Source of the DNA: Alphaproteobacteria bacterium
GTDB lineage: Bacteria > Pseudomonadota > Alphaproteobacteria > Rhodospirillales > Rhodospirillaceae
Length of the DNA stretch: 64,000 nucleotides
Reading direction: 5' to 3'
Assembly (NCBI GenBank): GCA_030604885.1
Contig: JAUVUZ010000006.1
Span: 91,915-155,914, forward strand
Each line of letters opens with the position of its first letter. The stretch's first letter is position 1. The notes under the pieces are model-generated. The model searched no databases. It saw nothing but the letters and a program-made list of their open reading frames with translations, and was not told the origin of the DNA. The translations under genes and the position numbers were made by a program. Shown in pieces: positions 47,095 to 61,122 of the stretch.

Positions 47095-48285
47095 ATGCAT
47101 GTCGAGGCAGGATTCGGGGCAGTCGACGGCGGAAAGTCGGCCCGCGGACAGTTGCTGGCCGCGTATTGCGCGATGCTCGCCGACGGACGGCTGAAACCGG
47201 ACCCGGGGCAGGAGGAGATCGCCGCCGAGCTTCAGGCGTTGTCGGACAAGCTGGCCGGTTACCGCCCGGCGCCGGTGGCCGAGGGCGGCTTCGGCGGCTG
47301 GCTCGACCGCCTGCGCTTCGGCCGCGCCGAGGCGCCCAAGCCGCCGCGCGGCATCTACATCTGGGGCGACGTGGGGCGCGGCAAGTCGATGCTGATGGAC
47401 CTGTTCCACGACACCCTGCCGATCCGCGCCAAGCGCCGCATCCACTTCCACGCCTTCATGCGCGAGGTTCACGAGCAGCTCCACGCGATGCGCCGGGCGC
47501 CGCACACCTACGCCAAGGACGACATGACCGATCCGCTGGCGACGATCGCGCGGCTGATCGCCCACGACCTCTGGGTGCTGTGCCTGGACGAGCTGGAGGT
47601 GCGCGACATCGGCGACGCGATGATCGTCGGCCGCCTGTTCGCGGCGCTGATCGAGCTGGGCGTGGTGGTGGTGACCACCTCCAACCGCCCGCCCAAGGAC
47701 CTCTACAAGGACGGCCTGCAACGCGAGAAGTTCGTGCCGTTCATCGACCTGCTGGTGGCGCGGCTCGACGTGCGGCACCTGTCGGCGGAGCGGGACTACC
47801 GCCTCGGCCGCCTGCGCGGCGCGCGGATCTACCTCACCCCCCTGGGGCCGGAGACCGACGCCGAGCTGGAGCGGATCTTCGTGGAGATTTCCGGCTCCAA
47901 CACGCCGCGCCCCGACAGCATCCGCGTCAAGGGGCGGGAGGTGGCGGTGCCGCGGGCGGCGGGCTGCGTGGCGTGGTTCGGGTTCGACGACCTCTGTTCC
48001 CGCGCCCTCGGCCCCACCGACTACATGGAGATCGCGGCGCGCTATCACGCGGTGGTTCTTGCCGGAATTCCGCGCATGACCGCCGATCGCGCCCCGGCGG
48101 CGCGGCGGTTCGTGACCCTGGTGGACGTGCTCTACGACCACCGGGTGAAGCTGATCGCCTCCGCCGAGGTTCCGCCCGAGCGCCTGTACGAGGACGCGGA
48201 GGGCGGGTTCGAGTTTCAGCGTACGGTCTCCCGCCTCATCGAGATGCAGGCGGAGGACTATGTGGGCAGTCCCCACCTCCCTTGA
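47095..48285 (+). CDS. zapE: AFG1-family ATPase ZapE
   Basis: 396-aa P-loop ATPase; E. coli ZapE modulates FtsZ at the division site, and the mitochondrial homologue AFG1 handles respiratory-chain proteins. Walker A is IWGDVGRGKSMLMDLFHD, Walker B WVLCLDELEVRDIGDAM, then TTSNRPPKDLYKDGLQRE. ATG at 47095 with GAGG upstream gives the typical N-terminus (ARGQLLAAYCAMLADGRLKPD); a GTG 57 nt earlier is possible. The gene precedes mdh, an order usual in Alphaproteobacteria. Confidence 0.93.
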   Translation: MHVEAGFGAVDGGKSARGQLLAAYCAMLADGRLKPDPGQEEIAAELQALSDKLAGYRPAPVAEGGFGGWLDRLRFGRAEAPKPPRGIYIWGDVGRGKSMLMDLFHDTLPIRAKRRIHFHAFMREVHEQLHAMRRAPHTYAKDDMTDPLATIARLIAHDLWVLCLDELEVRDIGDAMIVGRLFAALIELGVVVVTTSNRPPKDLYKDGLQREKFVPFIDLLVARLDVRHLSAERDYRLGRLRGARIYLTPLGPETDAELERIFVEISGSNTPRPDSIRVKGREVAVPRAAGCVAWFGFDDLCSRALGPTDYMEIAARYHAVVLAGIPRMTADRAPAARRFVTLVDVLYDHRVKLIASAEVPPERLYEDAEGGFEFQRTVSRLIEMQAEDYVGSPHLP

Positions 48286-49395
<1,110 letters not shown>

Positions 49396-49414
49396 CCCTA
49401 AAACGACGGGCAAC

Positions 49415-50617
49415 ATGAACATCCACGAGTATCAAGCCAAGCAACTGCTGAAGGGTTACGGCGTCGACGTTCTGGACGGCGGCGTCGTGTACTCCGAGGT
49501 CGACGCGTTCACCGTCGCCGAGCGTCTCGGCGGCCCGATCTGGGTTGTGAAATCGCAGATCCACGCGGGCGGCCGCGGCAAGGGCAAGTTCAAGGAGGCG
49601 GAGGCCGGCAAAGGCGGCGGCGTCCGCCTCGCCACCTCGACGCGCGATGTGGAAAAGCTCGCCCACCAGATGCTGGGCAACACCCTCGTCACCCACCAGA
49701 CCGGCCCCGAGGGCCGCCGGGTGAAGCGGGTATACGTCGAGCAGGGTTGCGACATCCGGCGGGAGCTGTACCTCTCGATCCTGGTGGACCGCAAGACCTC
49801 GCGGGTGTCCCTGATTGCCTCGACGGAAGGCGGCATGGACATCGAGGAGGTGGCGGCGAAGACGCCCGAGAAGATCGTCTCGCTCGCCATCGACCCGGTG
49901 GAGGGGCTTCAGCCCTACCATGCCCGCCGCGTCGCCTACGCCCTTCGCCTCACCGGCAACAAGCAGGTGCGGGCGATGGAGCGGCAGGTGAGCGGCCTCT
50001 ACAAGGCGTTCATGGAACTGGACGCCGCCCTGGTCGAGATCAACCCGCTGGTGATCACCGGCGACGACCGGGTGGTGGCGCTCGACGCCAAGATGAGCTT
50101 CGACGACAACGCCCTCTATCGCCACCAGGCGATCGAGAACCTGCGCGACGAGGACGAGGAGGACCCGGCCGAACTCGAGGCGGTGCGGCACTCCCTCAAC
50201 TACGTCAAGCTCGAGGGCAACATCGGCTGCATGGTCAACGGCGCGGGCCTCGCCATGGCGACGATGGACATCATCAAGCTCTACGGCGGCGAACCGGCCA
50301 ACTTCCTCGACGTCGGCGGCGGCGCCACCAAGGAGCGCGTCACCCTGGCGTTCAAGCTGATCCTCGCCGACCCCAACGTCGAGGGCATCCTGGTGAACAT
50401 CTTCGGCGGCATCATGCGCTGCGACGTGATCGCCGAGGGCGTGATCGCCGCGGCGCGCGAGGTTTCGCTCAACGTGCCGCTGGTGGTGCGTCTCGAAGGC
50501 ACCAACGTGCAGCTCGGCAAGCAGATCCTGGGCGAAAGCGGGCTGCCGATCATTGCCGCCGACAATCTGGCGGACGCGGCCGAAAAGGTCGTCAAGGCCG
50601 TGAAGGAGGCGAAGTAA
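49415..50617 (+). CDS. sucC: Succinyl-CoA synthetase beta subunit
   Basis: 400 aa, ATP-grasp subunit making succinate and ATP or GTP from succinyl-CoA. N-terminal [19 protein letters not shown]; nucleotide-binding [46 protein letters not shown]. Full length. The sucD ATG directly follows the stop. Confidence 0.98.
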   Translation: MNIHEYQAKQLLKGYGVDVLDGGVVYSEVDAFTVAERLGGPIWVVKSQIHAGGRGKGKFKEAEAGKGGGVRLATSTRDVEKLAHQMLGNTLVTHQTGPEGRRVKRVYVEQGCDIRRELYLSILVDRKTSRVSLIASTEGGMDIEEVAAKTPEKIVSLAIDPVEGLQPYHARRVAYALRLTGNKQVRAMERQVSGLYKAFMELDAALVEINPLVITGDDRVVALDAKMSFDDNALYRHQAIENLRDEDEEDPAELEAVRHSLNYVKLEGNIGCMVNGAGLAMATMDIIKLYGGEPANFLDVGGGATKERVTLAFKLILADPNVEGILVNIFGGIMRCDVIAEGVIAAAREVSLNVPLVVRLEGTNVQLGKQILGESGLPIIAADNLADAAEKVVKAVKEAK

Positions 50618-51496
50618 ATGGCGGTTCTGATCGGCAAGGACACCCGGGTGATCTGCCAGGGCTTCACCGGCGCGCAGGGCACCTTCCACTCGGAGCAGGC
50701 GATCGCCTACGGCACCCAGATGGTCGGCGGCGTCACCCCGGGCAAGGGCGGCACCAAGCACCTCGACCTGCCGGTGTTCGACACCGTGTGGGACGCCAAG
50801 AACGCCACCGGCTGCGACGCCTCGGTGATCTACGTGCCGCCGCCCTACGCGGCCGACGCGATCCTCGAGGCGGCGGACGCGGGCATCGCGCTGATCGTCT
50901 GCATCACCGAGGGGATTCCGATCCTCGACATGGTGCGGGTGAAGCGGGCGTTGAAAAACTCCGGCTCGCGCCTGATCGGGCCGAACTGCCCGGGCGTCAT
51001 CACCCCCGGCGAATGCAAGATCGGCATCATGCCCGGCCACATCCACAAGCGCGGCAAGGTGGGCATCGTCTCCCGCTCCGGCACGCTCACCTATGAGGCG
51101 GTGGCGCAGACCACCGCCGCCGGTCTCGGGCAGTCCACCTGCATCGGCATCGGCGGCGACCCGGTCAACGGCACCAACTTCATCGAGGCGCTGTCGATGT
51201 TCATCGCCGACGACGAGACCGAGGCGATGATCATGATCGGCGAGATCGGCGGCTCGGCGGAAGAGGACGCGGCGGTGTTCTACAAGGAATCGGGTTCGAA
51301 GAAGCCGCTGGTCGGCTTCGTCGCGGGCGCGGCGGCGCCGCCCGGACGGCGGATGGGCCACGCGGGCGCGATCATCGCCGGCGGCGACCGCACCGCCATG
51401 GAGAAGATGGACTTCATGCGATCCTGCGGGCTTCACGTGGCGGATTCCCCCGCCGCGCTGGGGCAAGCCATGCAAGGGGCGATGAAGGGCCTCTGA
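50618..51496 (+). CDS. sucD: Succinyl-CoA synthetase alpha subunit
   Basis: 292 aa. CoA-binding N-terminus [20 protein letters not shown]; phosphorylated His in [14 protein letters not shown] (about residue 248); [20 protein letters not shown]. Adjacent to sucC with no gap. Followed by a strong hairpin at 51507. Confidence 0.98.
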   Translation: MAVLIGKDTRVICQGFTGAQGTFHSEQAIAYGTQMVGGVTPGKGGTKHLDLPVFDTVWDAKNATGCDASVIYVPPPYAADAILEAADAGIALIVCITEGIPILDMVRVKRALKNSGSRLIGPNCPGVITPGECKIGIMPGHIHKRGKVGIVSRSGTLTYEAVAQTTAAGLGQSTCIGIGGDPVNGTNFIEALSMFIADDETEAMIMIGEIGGSAEEDAAVFYKESGSKKPLVGFVAGAAAPPGRRMGHAGAIIAGGDRTAMEKMDFMRSCGLHVADSPAALGQAMQGAMKGL

Positions 51497-51506
51497 GAGA
51501 CCCCCG

Positions 51507-51534
51507 CGCGGCCGCCGGACCTCCGGCGGCCGCG
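51507..51534 (+). terminator. Strong hairpin between sucD and odhA
   Basis: 12-bp perfect stem CGCGGCCGCCGG / CCGGCGGCCGCG with loop ACCT, 10 nt after the sucD stop, followed by TTCGTGC. It may partly terminate or process the transcript before odhA. Confidence 0.65.
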
Positions 51535-51609
51535 TTCGTGCTTCCGGCCCGCCGGAGGCGAAACCGTAACAGGGAGACCGGGCGGCAACTCCGCCCCGGC
51601 CGGGTACCA

Positions 51610-54600
51610 ATGGTTGGATATATCGATTCGTCGTTCCTGACCGGCGCCAACGCCACCTTCATCGCCGAGCTCTATGCCCGGTATCTGGAGAACCCCGGGT
51701 CGGTGGATCCGAGTTGGATCCCGTATTTCAACGAGCTGGGCGACGACCCGGCGGCGGTGCACGGCGACTTCGTCGCCACGCCCTGGGCCGGTCGCGGCAC
51801 CAAGGTGATCGGCGTGCCGGACCCGGACGCGCCCAAGCCCAAGCCCGCGGGCAAGGGCGTGAAGGAAGGGGCGACGGCGCTCGCCGGTCCCGGCGCGTCG
51901 GAAGCCGAGATTCGCAAGCGCATCATCGATTCGATCCGCGCGCTGATGATGGTGCGGGTCTACCGCGTGCGCGGCCACCTGATGGCCGATCTCGACCCGC
52001 TCAAGATGGTCAAGCCGGTGCAGCACCCGGAGCTGGACTTCCGCTCCTACGGCTTCACCGAGGACGACCTCGACCGCGAAATCTACATGGATTACGTGCT
52101 GGGGCTGGAAAAGGCGACCCTGCGCAAGATCATCCAGGTGGTGCAGAACACCTACTGCGGCCACATGGGCGTGGAATACATGCACATCCAGGACCCGGAC
52201 CAGAAGGCCTGGATCCAGAAGCGCATCGAGGCCGCCACCAGCCAGGCCAACTTCACCGACCGCGGCAAGCGCGCGATCCTCGAACGCCTCACCGAGGCCG
52301 AGGGCTTCGAGCGCTTCCTCCAGCTGAAGTACACCGGCACCAAGCGGTTCGGCCTCGAGGGCGGCGAGACGATGATCCCGGCGATCGAGCAGATCCTCAA
52401 GCGCGGCAGCCAGCTCGGCCTGCGCGAGGTGGTGCTCGGCATGGCCCACCGCGGCCGCCTGAACGTGCTCACCACGATCCTGCACAAGCCCTACCGCGCG
52501 ATGTTCTCCGAGTTCCAGGGCAACCCGGCGAACCCGGAGGACGTGCAGGGTTCGGGCGACGTGAAGTATCACCTCGGCACCTCGGCCGACCGCGACTTCG
52601 ACGACGTCGAGGTGCACCTGTCGCTCACCGCCAACCCCTCGCACCTCGAGGCGGTGGACCCGGTGGTGCTGGGCAAGGTGCGCGCCAAGCAGGAGCAGCG
52701 GGGCGACGCCGACCGCAAGCAGGTGATGGGCCTGCTGATCCACGGCGACGCCGCGCTGGCGGGCCAGGGGATCGTGGCGGAATGCCTGATGCTGTCCCAG
52801 CTCAAGGGCTACACCACCGGCGGCACCATCCACTTCGTCATCAACAACCAGATCGGCTTCACCACCGCGCCGCAGTTCTCGCGCTCCGGCCCCTATTGCA
52901 CCGACATCACCAAGGCGGTGCAGGCGCCGATCTTCCACGTCAACGGCGACGACGCCGAGGCGGTGGTCTACGCCTCGCGCATCGCCATGGAGTTCCGCCA
53001 GGAGTTCCAGAGCGACGTGGTGATCGACATGGTGTGCTACCGCCGCCACGGCCACAACGAGAGCGACGAACCGGCGTTCACCCAGCCGCTGATGTACCGC
53101 AAGATCGCCCGCCACCCGACGATCCGCCAGATCTACGCCAAGACCCTCGAGGCCGAGGGCGTGATCGCGGCGGGCGAGGGCGACGCCCTGGTGCAGGCGT
53201 TCCACGACCGCCTGGAGACCGAATTCGCCGCCGCCAGCTCGTTCCGTCCCAACAAGGCGGACTGGCTCGAAGGCCGCTGGAAGGGCATCATCCCCGGCCA
53301 CGACGAGGACAGCGAGCTGCCGGTGGAGACCGCGCCCGACGAAGCCTTCTCCGAGGACGGCACCGGCGTCGAGCTGGACGACCTCAAGGCGGTGGGCAAG
53401 GCGATCACCACCGTGCCCGACGACTTCAACATCAATCGCAAGGTGCTGCGCCAGATCGAGGCGAAGCGCGAGATGTTCGAAACCGGCGAGGGCCTGGACT
53501 GGGCCACCGCCGAGGCGCTGGCGTTCGGCACCCTGCTGAAGGAGGGCACCCCGGTGCGCCTCTCGGGCCAGGATTGCGGGCGCGGCACCTTCTCCCAGCG
53601 CCACGCCGTGCTCACCGACCAGGACAGCGAAAACCGCTACGTGCCGCTCTGCCACGTGGGCGAGGACCAGGGCAAGTTCGAGGTGCTCGACAGCCCGCTG
53701 TCGGAAAACGCGGTGCTCGGCTTCGAATACGGCTACTCGCTCGCCGAGCCGCACCAGCTGGTGCTGTGGGAAGGCCAGTTCGGCGACTTCGCCAACGGCG
53801 CGCAGGTGATCTTCGACCAGTTCGTCTCCTCGGCGGAATCCAAGTGGCTGCGCATGTCGGGCCTGGTGTGCCTGCTGCCCCACGGCTACGAGGGCCAGGG
53901 GCCGGAGCACTCCTCCGCCCGCCTGGAGCGCTACCTCCAGCTCTGCGCCGAAGACAACATGCAGGTCGGCAACTTCACCACCCCGGCCAACTACTTCCAC
54001 GCGCTGCGCCGCCAGGTGCGCCGCAACTTCCGCAAGCCGCTGATCGTGATGACGCCGAAATCGATGCTGCGCGACAAGCGGATGACCTCGAAGCTCGCCG
54101 ACTTCCTCCCCGGCACCCGCTTCCTGCGCACGATTCCGGAGCAGGAGGCGATCGCGCCGGACGAGAAGATCCGCCGCGTGCTGCTGTGCTCGGGCAAGGT
54201 CTATTTCGACCTCGCGGCGGGCCGCGCCGAGCGCGGCATCGACGACGTGGCGATCGTGCGCGTCGAGCAGCTCTACCCGTGGCCGAAGAACGCGCTGGTG
54301 CGCCACCTCTCGCGCTACCCCAACGCCGAGATCTTCTGGGTGCAGGAGGAACCGGCGAACATGGGCGCGTGGCTGTTCGTGCTGCCGCGCCTGCAGTTCC
54401 TCGCCGAGGAACTGGGCCACGCCGACGTGCGGCCCATCTACGTCGGCCGCCGCGCCGCGGCCTCCCCGGCGACGGGCCTGATGCGCAACCACACCAAGGA
54501 ACAGGCGGCGATCGTCGAGCAGGCGCTCACCGGCAAGCGGGACGAGCTGTTCCAGCCGTTCCGCCGCAGCACCACGCTCGCGCGCCTGATGCCGCAAGGA

Positions 54601-54621
54601 TCGGTCAAGAAGAAGGGCTGA
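51610..54621 (+). CDS. odhA: 2-oxoglutarate dehydrogenase E1 component
   Basis: 1003-aa thiamine-diphosphate enzyme decarboxylating 2-oxoglutarate. N-terminal helix contacting E2 ([20 protein letters not shown]); substrate/ThDP region [40 protein letters not shown]-terminal [12 protein letters not shown] and [20 protein letters not shown] at 51610 lacks a strong ribosome binding site but gives the family start. It follows sucD by 113 nt. Confidence 0.98.
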   Translation: MVGYIDSSFLTGANATFIAELYARYLENPGSVDPSWIPYFNELGDDPAAVHGDFVATPWAGRGTKVIGVPDPDAPKPKPAGKGVKEGATALAGPGASEAEIRKRIIDSIRALMMVRVYRVRGHLMADLDPLKMVKPVQHPELDFRSYGFTEDDLDREIYMDYVLGLEKATLRKIIQVVQNTYCGHMGVEYMHIQDPDQKAWIQKRIEAATSQANFTDRGKRAILERLTEAEGFERFLQLKYTGTKRFGLEGGETMIPAIEQILKRGSQLGLREVVLGMAHRGRLNVLTTILHKPYRAMFSEFQGNPANPEDVQGSGDVKYHLGTSADRDFDDVEVHLSLTANPSHLEAVDPVVLGKVRAKQEQRGDADRKQVMGLLIHGDAALAGQGIVAECLMLSQLKGYTTGGTIHFVINNQIGFTTAPQFSRSGPYCTDITKAVQAPIFHVNGDDAEAVVYASRIAMEFRQEFQSDVVIDMVCYRRHGHNESDEPAFTQPLMYRKIARHPTIRQIYAKTLEAEGVIAAGEGDALVQAFHDRLETEFAAASSFRPNKADWLEGRWKGIIPGHDEDSELPVETAPDEAFSEDGTGVELDDLKAVGKAITTVPDDFNINRKVLRQIEAKREMFETGEGLDWATAEALAFGTLLKEGTPVRLSGQDCGRGTFSQRHAVLTDQDSENRYVPLCHVGEDQGKFEVLDSPLSENAVLGFEYGYSLAEPHQLVLWEGQFGDFANGAQVIFDQFVSSAESKWLRMSGLVCLLPHGYEGQGPEHSSARLERYLQLCAEDNMQVGNFTTPANYFHALRRQVRRNFRKPLIVMTPKSMLRDKRMTSKLADFLPGTRFLRTIPEQEAIAPDEKIRRVLLCSGKVYFDLAAGRAERGIDDVAIVRVEQLYPWPKNALVRHLSRYPNAEIFWVQEEPANMGAWLFVLPRLQFLAEELGHADVRPIYVGRRAAASPATGLMRNHTKEQAAIVEQALTGKRDELFQPFRRSTTLARLMPQGSVKKKG

Positions 54622-54665
54622 CCGGAGCCCGACGTCCACAGCCCAAGAACAACGGTCAGGAAATC

Positions 54666-55946
<1,281 letters not shown>

Positions 55947-55954
55947 CGACACCA

Positions 55955-56150
55955 CACGCGGGCGCCGCCCGCACCCGCTAGGGGCCGGAAGGCCCCTAGA
56001 ACCCCTTTTCCTGGTTTTTGCCGCGCAGCGGCGATCGGCATTCGGACGGAAACGACGGCTCGAATGCGCTTCGCGCGAACAACCGAAAGGGAGCTCCGGA
56101 GGGTCGGCGACCCTCCGGCGGGGTCCGGGGTGGAACCCCGGGTTCTCCCA
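55955..56150. repeat. Diverged palindromic repeat, copy C, inside the odhB-lpd gap
   Basis: Related to copies A and B: it opens CGGGCGCCGCCCGCACCCGC (compare GGGCGCTGCCCGGACCCGC), continues through a TAGGGGCC/GGCCCCTA hairpin (55979-55998) and CCTGGTTTTTGCCGCG, and closes with degenerate GGGGTCCGGGG. It also has CCGGAGGGTCG/CGACCCTCCGG (56096-56118) and CCGGGGT/ACCCCGG. The outer arms no longer pair fully. Unlike A and B it lies between co-directional genes. Confidence 0.75.
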
Positions 56151-56170
56151 GTTTTGACAGAGGCGGAATG

Positions 56171-57574
56171 ATGGCTACGAACACGGAAACGGCATTCGAT
56201 GTGGTGGTGGTTGGCGGCGGGCCGGGCGGTTACGTCTGCGCGATCCGCGCCGCGCAGTTGGGGATGAAGGTGGCGTGCGTCGAGAAGCGCGGCGCGCTGG
56301 GCGGCACCTGTCTCAACGTCGGCTGCATTCCGTCCAAGGTGCTGTTGCAGTCGTCGCACCATTACCACGCGGCGAAGGAGGAGTTCGCCGCGCACGGGGT
56401 GAAGGTGAGCGGCGTCGAGCTGGATCTCGCGGCGATGATGGGCCGCAAGGACAAGGTGGTGGCCGAGTTCACCAAGGGCATCGAGTTCCTGTTCAAGAAG
56501 AACAAGGTGACCTACGTGAAGGGCGCGGCGGTGCTGACCGGGCCGAACGCGCTGAAGGTGGGCGACGTGGAATACACCGCCAAGCACATCGTGGTGGCCA
56601 CCGGCTCGGTGTCGGCGCCGTTGCCGGGCGTGGAGGTGGACGAGAAGACCGTGGTGTCCTCCACCGGCGCGCTGGCGCTGGACAAGGTTCCGGGCGAGAT
56701 GGTGGTGATCGGCGCGGGCGTGATCGGCCTGGAGCTGGGGTCGGTGTGGGCGCGCCTGGGGGCGAAGGTGACGGTGGTCGAGTTCCTCGACAAGGTTCTG
56801 CCGCCCTTCGACGACGAGGTGAGCAAGACCGCCCAGCGGATTTTCGAGAAGCAGGGCATCGCCTTCAAGCTCGCGCACAAGGTGACCGGGGTGAAGCCCG
56901 GCAAGTCGGGCGCGACGGTGAGCGTGGAGCCGGTCAAGGGCGGCGACGCGGTGGAGATCAAGGCCGACGTGGTGCTGGTGGCGATCGGCCGCCGCCCCTA
57001 CACCGAGGGCCTGGGCCTGGAGGCCGCGGGCGTGGTGGTGGACCCGAAGGGCTTCGTGCCGGTGGACGCCCACAACCGCACCAACGTGCCGAGCGTCTAC
57101 GCCATCGGCGACGTGGTCGGCGGCCTAATGCTGGCGCACAAGGCGGAGGAGGAGGGCGTCGCGGTGGCGGAGACCCTGGCCGGACAGGCCGGGCACGTCA
57201 ACCACGCGGTGATCCCCTCGGTGGTCTACACCAACCCCGAGATCGCGAGCGTCGGCAAGACCGAGCAGCAGCTGAAGGCCGAGGGCGTGGCCTACAACGC
57301 GGGCAAGTTCCCGTTCCTCGCCAACAGCCGCGCCAAGGCGAGCGGCGAGACCCTGGGCTTCGTCAAGATCCTCGCCGACAAGCGCACCGACAAGGTGCTG
57401 GGCGCGCATCTGGTCGGCCCGGGCGCGGGCGAACTGGTGGCGGAAGTGGCGCTGGCGATGGAGTTCGGCGCCTCGGCCGAGGACATCGCGCGCACCTGCC
57501 ACGCCCACCCGGCGCTCGCCGAGGCGGTGAAGGAAGCGGCGATGGACGTGTCGAAGCGCGCCATCCACATCTGA
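56171..57574 (+). CDS. lpdA: Dihydrolipoyl dehydrogenase
   Basis: 467-aa FAD disulfide oxidoreductase, E3 of the 2-oxoglutarate dehydrogenase complex. FAD motif [15 protein letters not shown]; redox disulfide [16 protein letters not shown] motif [20 protein letters not shown]; active His-Glu in [13 protein letters not shown]. Two ATG codons at 56168 and 56171; the second has better spacing from AGAGG. Separated from odhB by repeat copy C, so it may be expressed partly independently. Confidence 0.97.
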   Translation: MATNTETAFDVVVVGGGPGGYVCAIRAAQLGMKVACVEKRGALGGTCLNVGCIPSKVLLQSSHHYHAAKEEFAAHGVKVSGVELDLAAMMGRKDKVVAEFTKGIEFLFKKNKVTYVKGAAVLTGPNALKVGDVEYTAKHIVVATGSVSAPLPGVEVDEKTVVSSTGALALDKVPGEMVVIGAGVIGLELGSVWARLGAKVTVVEFLDKVLPPFDDEVSKTAQRIFEKQGIAFKLAHKVTGVKPGKSGATVSVEPVKGGDAVEIKADVVLVAIGRRPYTEGLGLEAAGVVVDPKGFVPVDAHNRTNVPSVYAIGDVVGGLMLAHKAEEEGVAVAETLAGQAGHVNHAVIPSVVYTNPEIASVGKTEQQLKAEGVAYNAGKFPFLANSRAKASGETLGFVKILADKRTDKVLGAHLVGPGAGELVAEVALAMEFGASAEDIARTCHAHPALAEAVKEAAMDVSKRAIHI

Positions 57575-57594
57575 GGCGGGCGACCCCGCGCATG

Positions 57595-57624
57595 CGAACG
57601 GCCGGGAGCGATCCCGGCCGTTCG
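57595..57624. terminator. Bidirectional hairpin between lpdA and a chemoreceptor gene
   Basis: Perfect 13-bp stem CGAACGGCCGGGA (57595-57607) and TCCCGGCCGTTCG (57612-57624) with loop GCGA, between convergent stops at 57574 and 57640. Suitable to end both transcripts; T tails are short. Confidence 0.75.
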
Positions 57625-57639
57625 TGCGTTCGGCGGTGC

Positions 57640-58725
57640 TCAGTGGGTGGTGCGGGCGGCGGACGGGGCGGCCGCCTCCATCTTCTGCCGCAGTTCCTCG
57701 TCGGAGAGGCGGCGCTGCTCGACCACGCCGATCCAGCCGAGGCCGTCGTAGGCCTCGTAGCCGATGGTTTTGGCGAAGGCGATGATGCGGCCGTCGGAGG
57801 TGATCGCCGTGCCCTTGGTCTGGCCCTTGGCGTCGAAGGCGTAGGTGCGGTAGAGATCGCGGTCGTCGGAGGCGGCGATCACCCGCCGGTCGGCGTCGAG
57901 CAGCAGGACGCGGGTGCGGCTCCATTCCTCGGCGGTGAGGGTGGGTTCGTCGCGCACGATGGTGCGGGATTGCGCCCCCCAGTCGAAGAACACTCCGAGC
58001 ACGCCCACCACCTTGCCGTCGATCTCGCCGCCTTCGCGCACCGCCGCGGCGTAGAGCGCCACCGGAAGGTTGCGGTGCGCCGGGTCGGTGGTGACGTCGT
58101 CCACCACGTAGTCGTCGCCGCTGGCGGTGGCGAGGGTCTTGCGGAACCACGGCGCGGCGGCGTAGTCGTGGCGCGCCACGTCGGGGAACTCGGCGGCCCG
58201 CGAGCTGGCCACCGCGCGCCCGTCCAGGTCCAGAAGCACCAGGTCGAGATAGACCGAATAGAAGCGGTTGATCACCGCGAGGCGGGCGGCGGCGCGGCCG
58301 AAGCGTTCGGGCGAAGGCTCCTCGAGGGCGCGCCAGAAGGCTTCGTCGGTGGCCCACCAGCGCACGTCGGCGGTGCGTTCGTAGAGGTTGCGGACGATCA
58401 GCTGCACCAGGGTTTGCGCCATGTCGACGTTGCGCGAGCCTTCGAGGTCGCGCACCAGGGTGTCGGAGATGTCGAGGCCCTGCTTGATGCGGTTGAGGAC
58501 GACGCTGCGCATGTCCTCGGAGTTGGAGGCGGCCTGCCGGGCGAGGGTCTTGACCTCGGAGGCGACCACCGCGAAGCCCTTGCCCGCGTCGCCCGCCCGT
58601 GCCGCCTCGATGGTGGCGTTGAGGGCGAGGAGCTGGGTCTGGCTGGCGATCGCCTCGCTGCTCTTGGCGAAGCCCTGCACGTCCCTCTGGATGGTACTCA
58701 TGATCAAACGCATGCGACGCGGCAT
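57640..58725 (-). CDS. MCP-signalling fragment followed by a Cache sensor domain (soluble)
   Basis: 361 aa with no transmembrane segment or signal peptide. Residues about 20-65 carry the chemoreceptor hairpin tip ([20 protein letters not shown], then [18 protein letters not shown]). Residues about 100-340 look like a Cache/PAS-like sensor ([44 protein letters not shown]). This order, signalling part first, reverses ordinary receptors, and the coiled coil is very short. ATG at 58725 has GAGAGG. It could be a cytoplasmic receptor or a partner of the adjacent Aer-like receptor. Confidence 0.8.
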   Translation of the reverse strand: MPRRMRLIMSTIQRDVQGFAKSSEAIASQTQLLALNATIEAARAGDAGKGFAVVASEVKTLARQAASNSEDMRSVVLNRIKQGLDISDTLVRDLEGSRNVDMAQTLVQLIVRNLYERTADVRWWATDEAFWRALEEPSPERFGRAAARLAVINRFYSVYLDLVLLDLDGRAVASSRAAEFPDVARHDYAAAPWFRKTLATASGDDYVVDDVTTDPAHRNLPVALYAAAVREGGEIDGKVVGVLGVFFDWGAQSRTIVRDEPTLTAEEWSRTRVLLLDADRRVIAASDDRDLYRTYAFDAKGQTKGTAITSDGRIIAFAKTIGYEAYDGLGWIGVVEQRRLSDEELRQKMEAAAPSAARTTH

Positions 58726-58888
58726 GTCGGCCTCTCGGGCTGGTTGGGCGGGAAACGCAAACGGGAACCCCGTTCAGTAAACCGCAAACCGCATACCATC
58801 GCAATGCAAGCGTGCATGAATATAATGCAACGCATGGGCGCGCCCAAAGTATAGGCACACCAACCCTGCGGGATTACCGGTACAGCAC

Positions 58889-61027
58889 CTAGCGCCGGAT
58901 GCCCGCGAGGAAGCTCGCCACCTCCCGGTCCAGCGCCTGGGCGGCGTCGCGCAGGGTGTCGGCGGAGGTGAGAACCTCCATCGCCATCGCCTCGGTTTCC
59001 CGCGCCACCCGCGCCACCACCGCCACGTTTTCCGAAGCCGCCTGGGTGCCGAGCGCCACCTCGTTGACGCTGCGGGCGATTTCCCGCGTCGCCACGCCCT
59101 GTTCCTCCACCGCCGCCGCCACCGCCGAGGACACCTCGCTGACCTCGGAAATGGTGGAGACGATGCGGCCGATCGCCGTCACCGTGGTTCGGGTTTCGCC
59201 CTGGATGGCGCGGATCTGGCGGCTGATGTCCTCGGTGGCGCGGCCGGTCTGGTGGGCGAGGGCCTTCACCTCGCCCGCCACCACCGCGAAGCCCTTGCCC
59301 GCGTCGCCCGCGCGGCTCGCCTCGATGGTGGCGTTGAGGGCGAGCATGTTGGTCTTGCCCGCCACCTCGGTGATGACGGCGACGATCTCGCCGATGCGCT
59401 CGGCGGATTGGGAGAGGTTGCCCACGGCGGTGCGGGTGTCCTCCGCCTGGCGCGAGGCGGTGTGGCTGATTTCGGCGGTGTTCACCACCTGGCGCGAGAT
59501 TTCCTGCTCGGCGGCGGCGAGTTCGTGGGTGGCGGCGGCGACGGAATCGACGTTGCGCCGCACCTCCTCCGCCTGCTCCTGCACCGCCTGGCTGCGCTCG
59601 CGGGTGATGTCGGCGTTGCGCGACAGCACGCGGGCGCTCTCCGCCAGGTGGTGGGACGCCTGGCCCACCTCCTCGACGACGGAATGGACGCGGGATTCCA
59701 GGGTGTCGGCGAGGGTGTGGAGGTCGGCCTTGGCACGGGCGGTGCTGCGCCGGTCGATCTCGATCTTCTCCTGCGCGGCGTAGCCCAGCAGGCCCTGCAT
59801 CGCCCGCAGCATCCGCGAGGCGTGGCGGAACTCCAGGGTGTCCTCCTCGTCGATGCGGTGGCGCTCGTCGCGGCGGGCGATCGCCACGAAGTGCTCGCCC
59901 ATGCGCGCCAGCGGACGGATCACCGCGCGGCGCACGTTCCACCCCACCAGGATCGCGGCGACCGCGGCCACCGCGAACAGTGCCGCGATCGCCAGCGACG
60001 CCGCCGAGACGATGCGGTCGGCGCGGGAGAACTCGGCCTCGGCGGCGCCGCGCTGGAGATCCACCAGCCGGTTGCTGGCCGCCTCGGCCGCCAGCAGCAG
60101 CGGCCGCGCGGTTTCGTCCACGTGCCGCCGCAGACCGGCGAGGTCGCCCGCCTGGCCGAGGCGGAGGGCAGGCACCACGCCCTCGGCGGCGAAGCGCGCG
60201 GCGGCGGCCTCGAAGGCGCGGGCGGGTTCCGGCTCGGACTGGGCGGCGGCGCGGAAGGCGCTCCACAGGCCGTCGAGGGCGACGCGGTTGGCCTCGATCT
60301 CGCGGACGGCGCCGTCCACACCCGCGCCGCCTTGCGCGAGGCCGGTTTCGATGCGGCTCAGGCCGTCGAGATCGGCGCGCATGCGTCGCCCGATCTCGGC
60401 GACCTGCACCGTCGGCACGACGCGGTAATGGAAGATGGATTCGAGGGTGGCGTCGGTGGAGCGCAGGGCGGCGAGGCCGATCCCCGCCACCAGCGCCAGC
60501 ATCGCCAGCGTCGCGGCGGTTTGCAGCGTCAGCCGCGCGGCGAGGCTGTCGAGCCTGCGCCGCCACCCGCCCGCGCGCCGCACCACGCTGCCGCCGGAAA
60601 TCGAAAGCCCATCCGCTTGGCCCGCGCGGAACAGCGCGTAGACCCGCTCCGCCTCGGCGATTTCGGCGCGGCTCGGCTTGGAGCGGATCGACACGTAGCC
60701 CGCGGCCTTGCCGTCCTCGACCACCGGCATCACGTCGGCGCGCACCCAATAGTGGTCGCCGCTCTTGGTGCGGTTCTTCACCAGGCCGCGCCACGGGGCG
60801 CCGGATTTGAGGGTGGCCCAGAGGTCGGCGAACGCCTCCTGCGGCATGTCCGGGTGGCGGACGATGTTGTGCGCCCCGCCGGTCAGCTCCTCCTCGGAAA
60901 AGCCGCTGATCGCCACGAACGCGGCGTTGACGAAGGTGATGCGCCCCTTGTCGTCGGTGCGCGAGACGAGCTTGGTTTCTTCGGGGTAGTCGACTTCGCG
61001 TTGGGTTACGGGGCCGTTGTCGCGCAT
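58889..61027 (-). CDS. Aer-like PAS-containing methyl-accepting chemotaxis protein
   Basis: 712 aa. An N-terminal Aer-type PAS domain at about 20-118 ([59 protein letters not shown]). Transmembrane helices at about 167-188 and 342-363 flank a roughly 150-residue periplasmic helical domain. HAMP at about 364-415 and an MCP signalling domain from about 450, tip [20 protein letters not shown]. Aer PAS domains bind FAD and sense redox or oxygen; here an extra periplasmic sensor is present. ATG at 61027 has CAGGAG 7 nt upstream; the frame continues upstream into shadow of xerC. Confidence 0.92.
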   Translation of the reverse strand: MRDNGPVTQREVDYPEETKLVSRTDDKGRITFVNAAFVAISGFSEEELTGGAHNIVRHPDMPQEAFADLWATLKSGAPWRGLVKNRTKSGDHYWVRADVMPVVEDGKAAGYVSIRSKPSRAEIAEAERVYALFRAGQADGLSISGGSVVRRAGGWRRRLDSLAARLTLQTAATLAMLALVAGIGLAALRSTDATLESIFHYRVVPTVQVAEIGRRMRADLDGLSRIETGLAQGGAGVDGAVREIEANRVALDGLWSAFRAAAQSEPEPARAFEAAAARFAAEGVVPALRLGQAGDLAGLRRHVDETARPLLLAAEAASNRLVDLQRGAAEAEFSRADRIVSAASLAIAALFAVAAVAAILVGWNVRRAVIRPLARMGEHFVAIARRDERHRIDEEDTLEFRHASRMLRAMQGLLGYAAQEKIEIDRRSTARAKADLHTLADTLESRVHSVVEEVGQASHHLAESARVLSRNADITRERSQAVQEQAEEVRRNVDSVAAATHELAAAEQEISRQVVNTAEISHTASRQAEDTRTAVGNLSQSAERIGEIVAVITEVAGKTNMLALNATIEASRAGDAGKGFAVVAGEVKALAHQTGRATEDISRQIRAIQGETRTTVTAIGRIVSTISEVSEVSSAVAAAVEEQGVATREIARSVNEVALGTQAASENVAVVARVARETEAMAMEVLTSADTLRDAAQALDREVASFLAGIRR

Positions 61028-61122
61028 GGACGCACTCCTGGTTCGAGCGAATCTCCGGTCGAACCCGAGTGTAGCCGTTCGCGCGTTGCGCGAACACGTA
61101 AAAATCGTTGGATGGGAGAGGT

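Noticed and set aside
51433..54639. A 1068-codon open frame antisense to odhA
   Set aside because: Its protein is low-complexity His/Leu/Val/Asp-rich as expected from reading a GC-rich gene antisense; the opposite strand encodes a complete, recognisable odhA.
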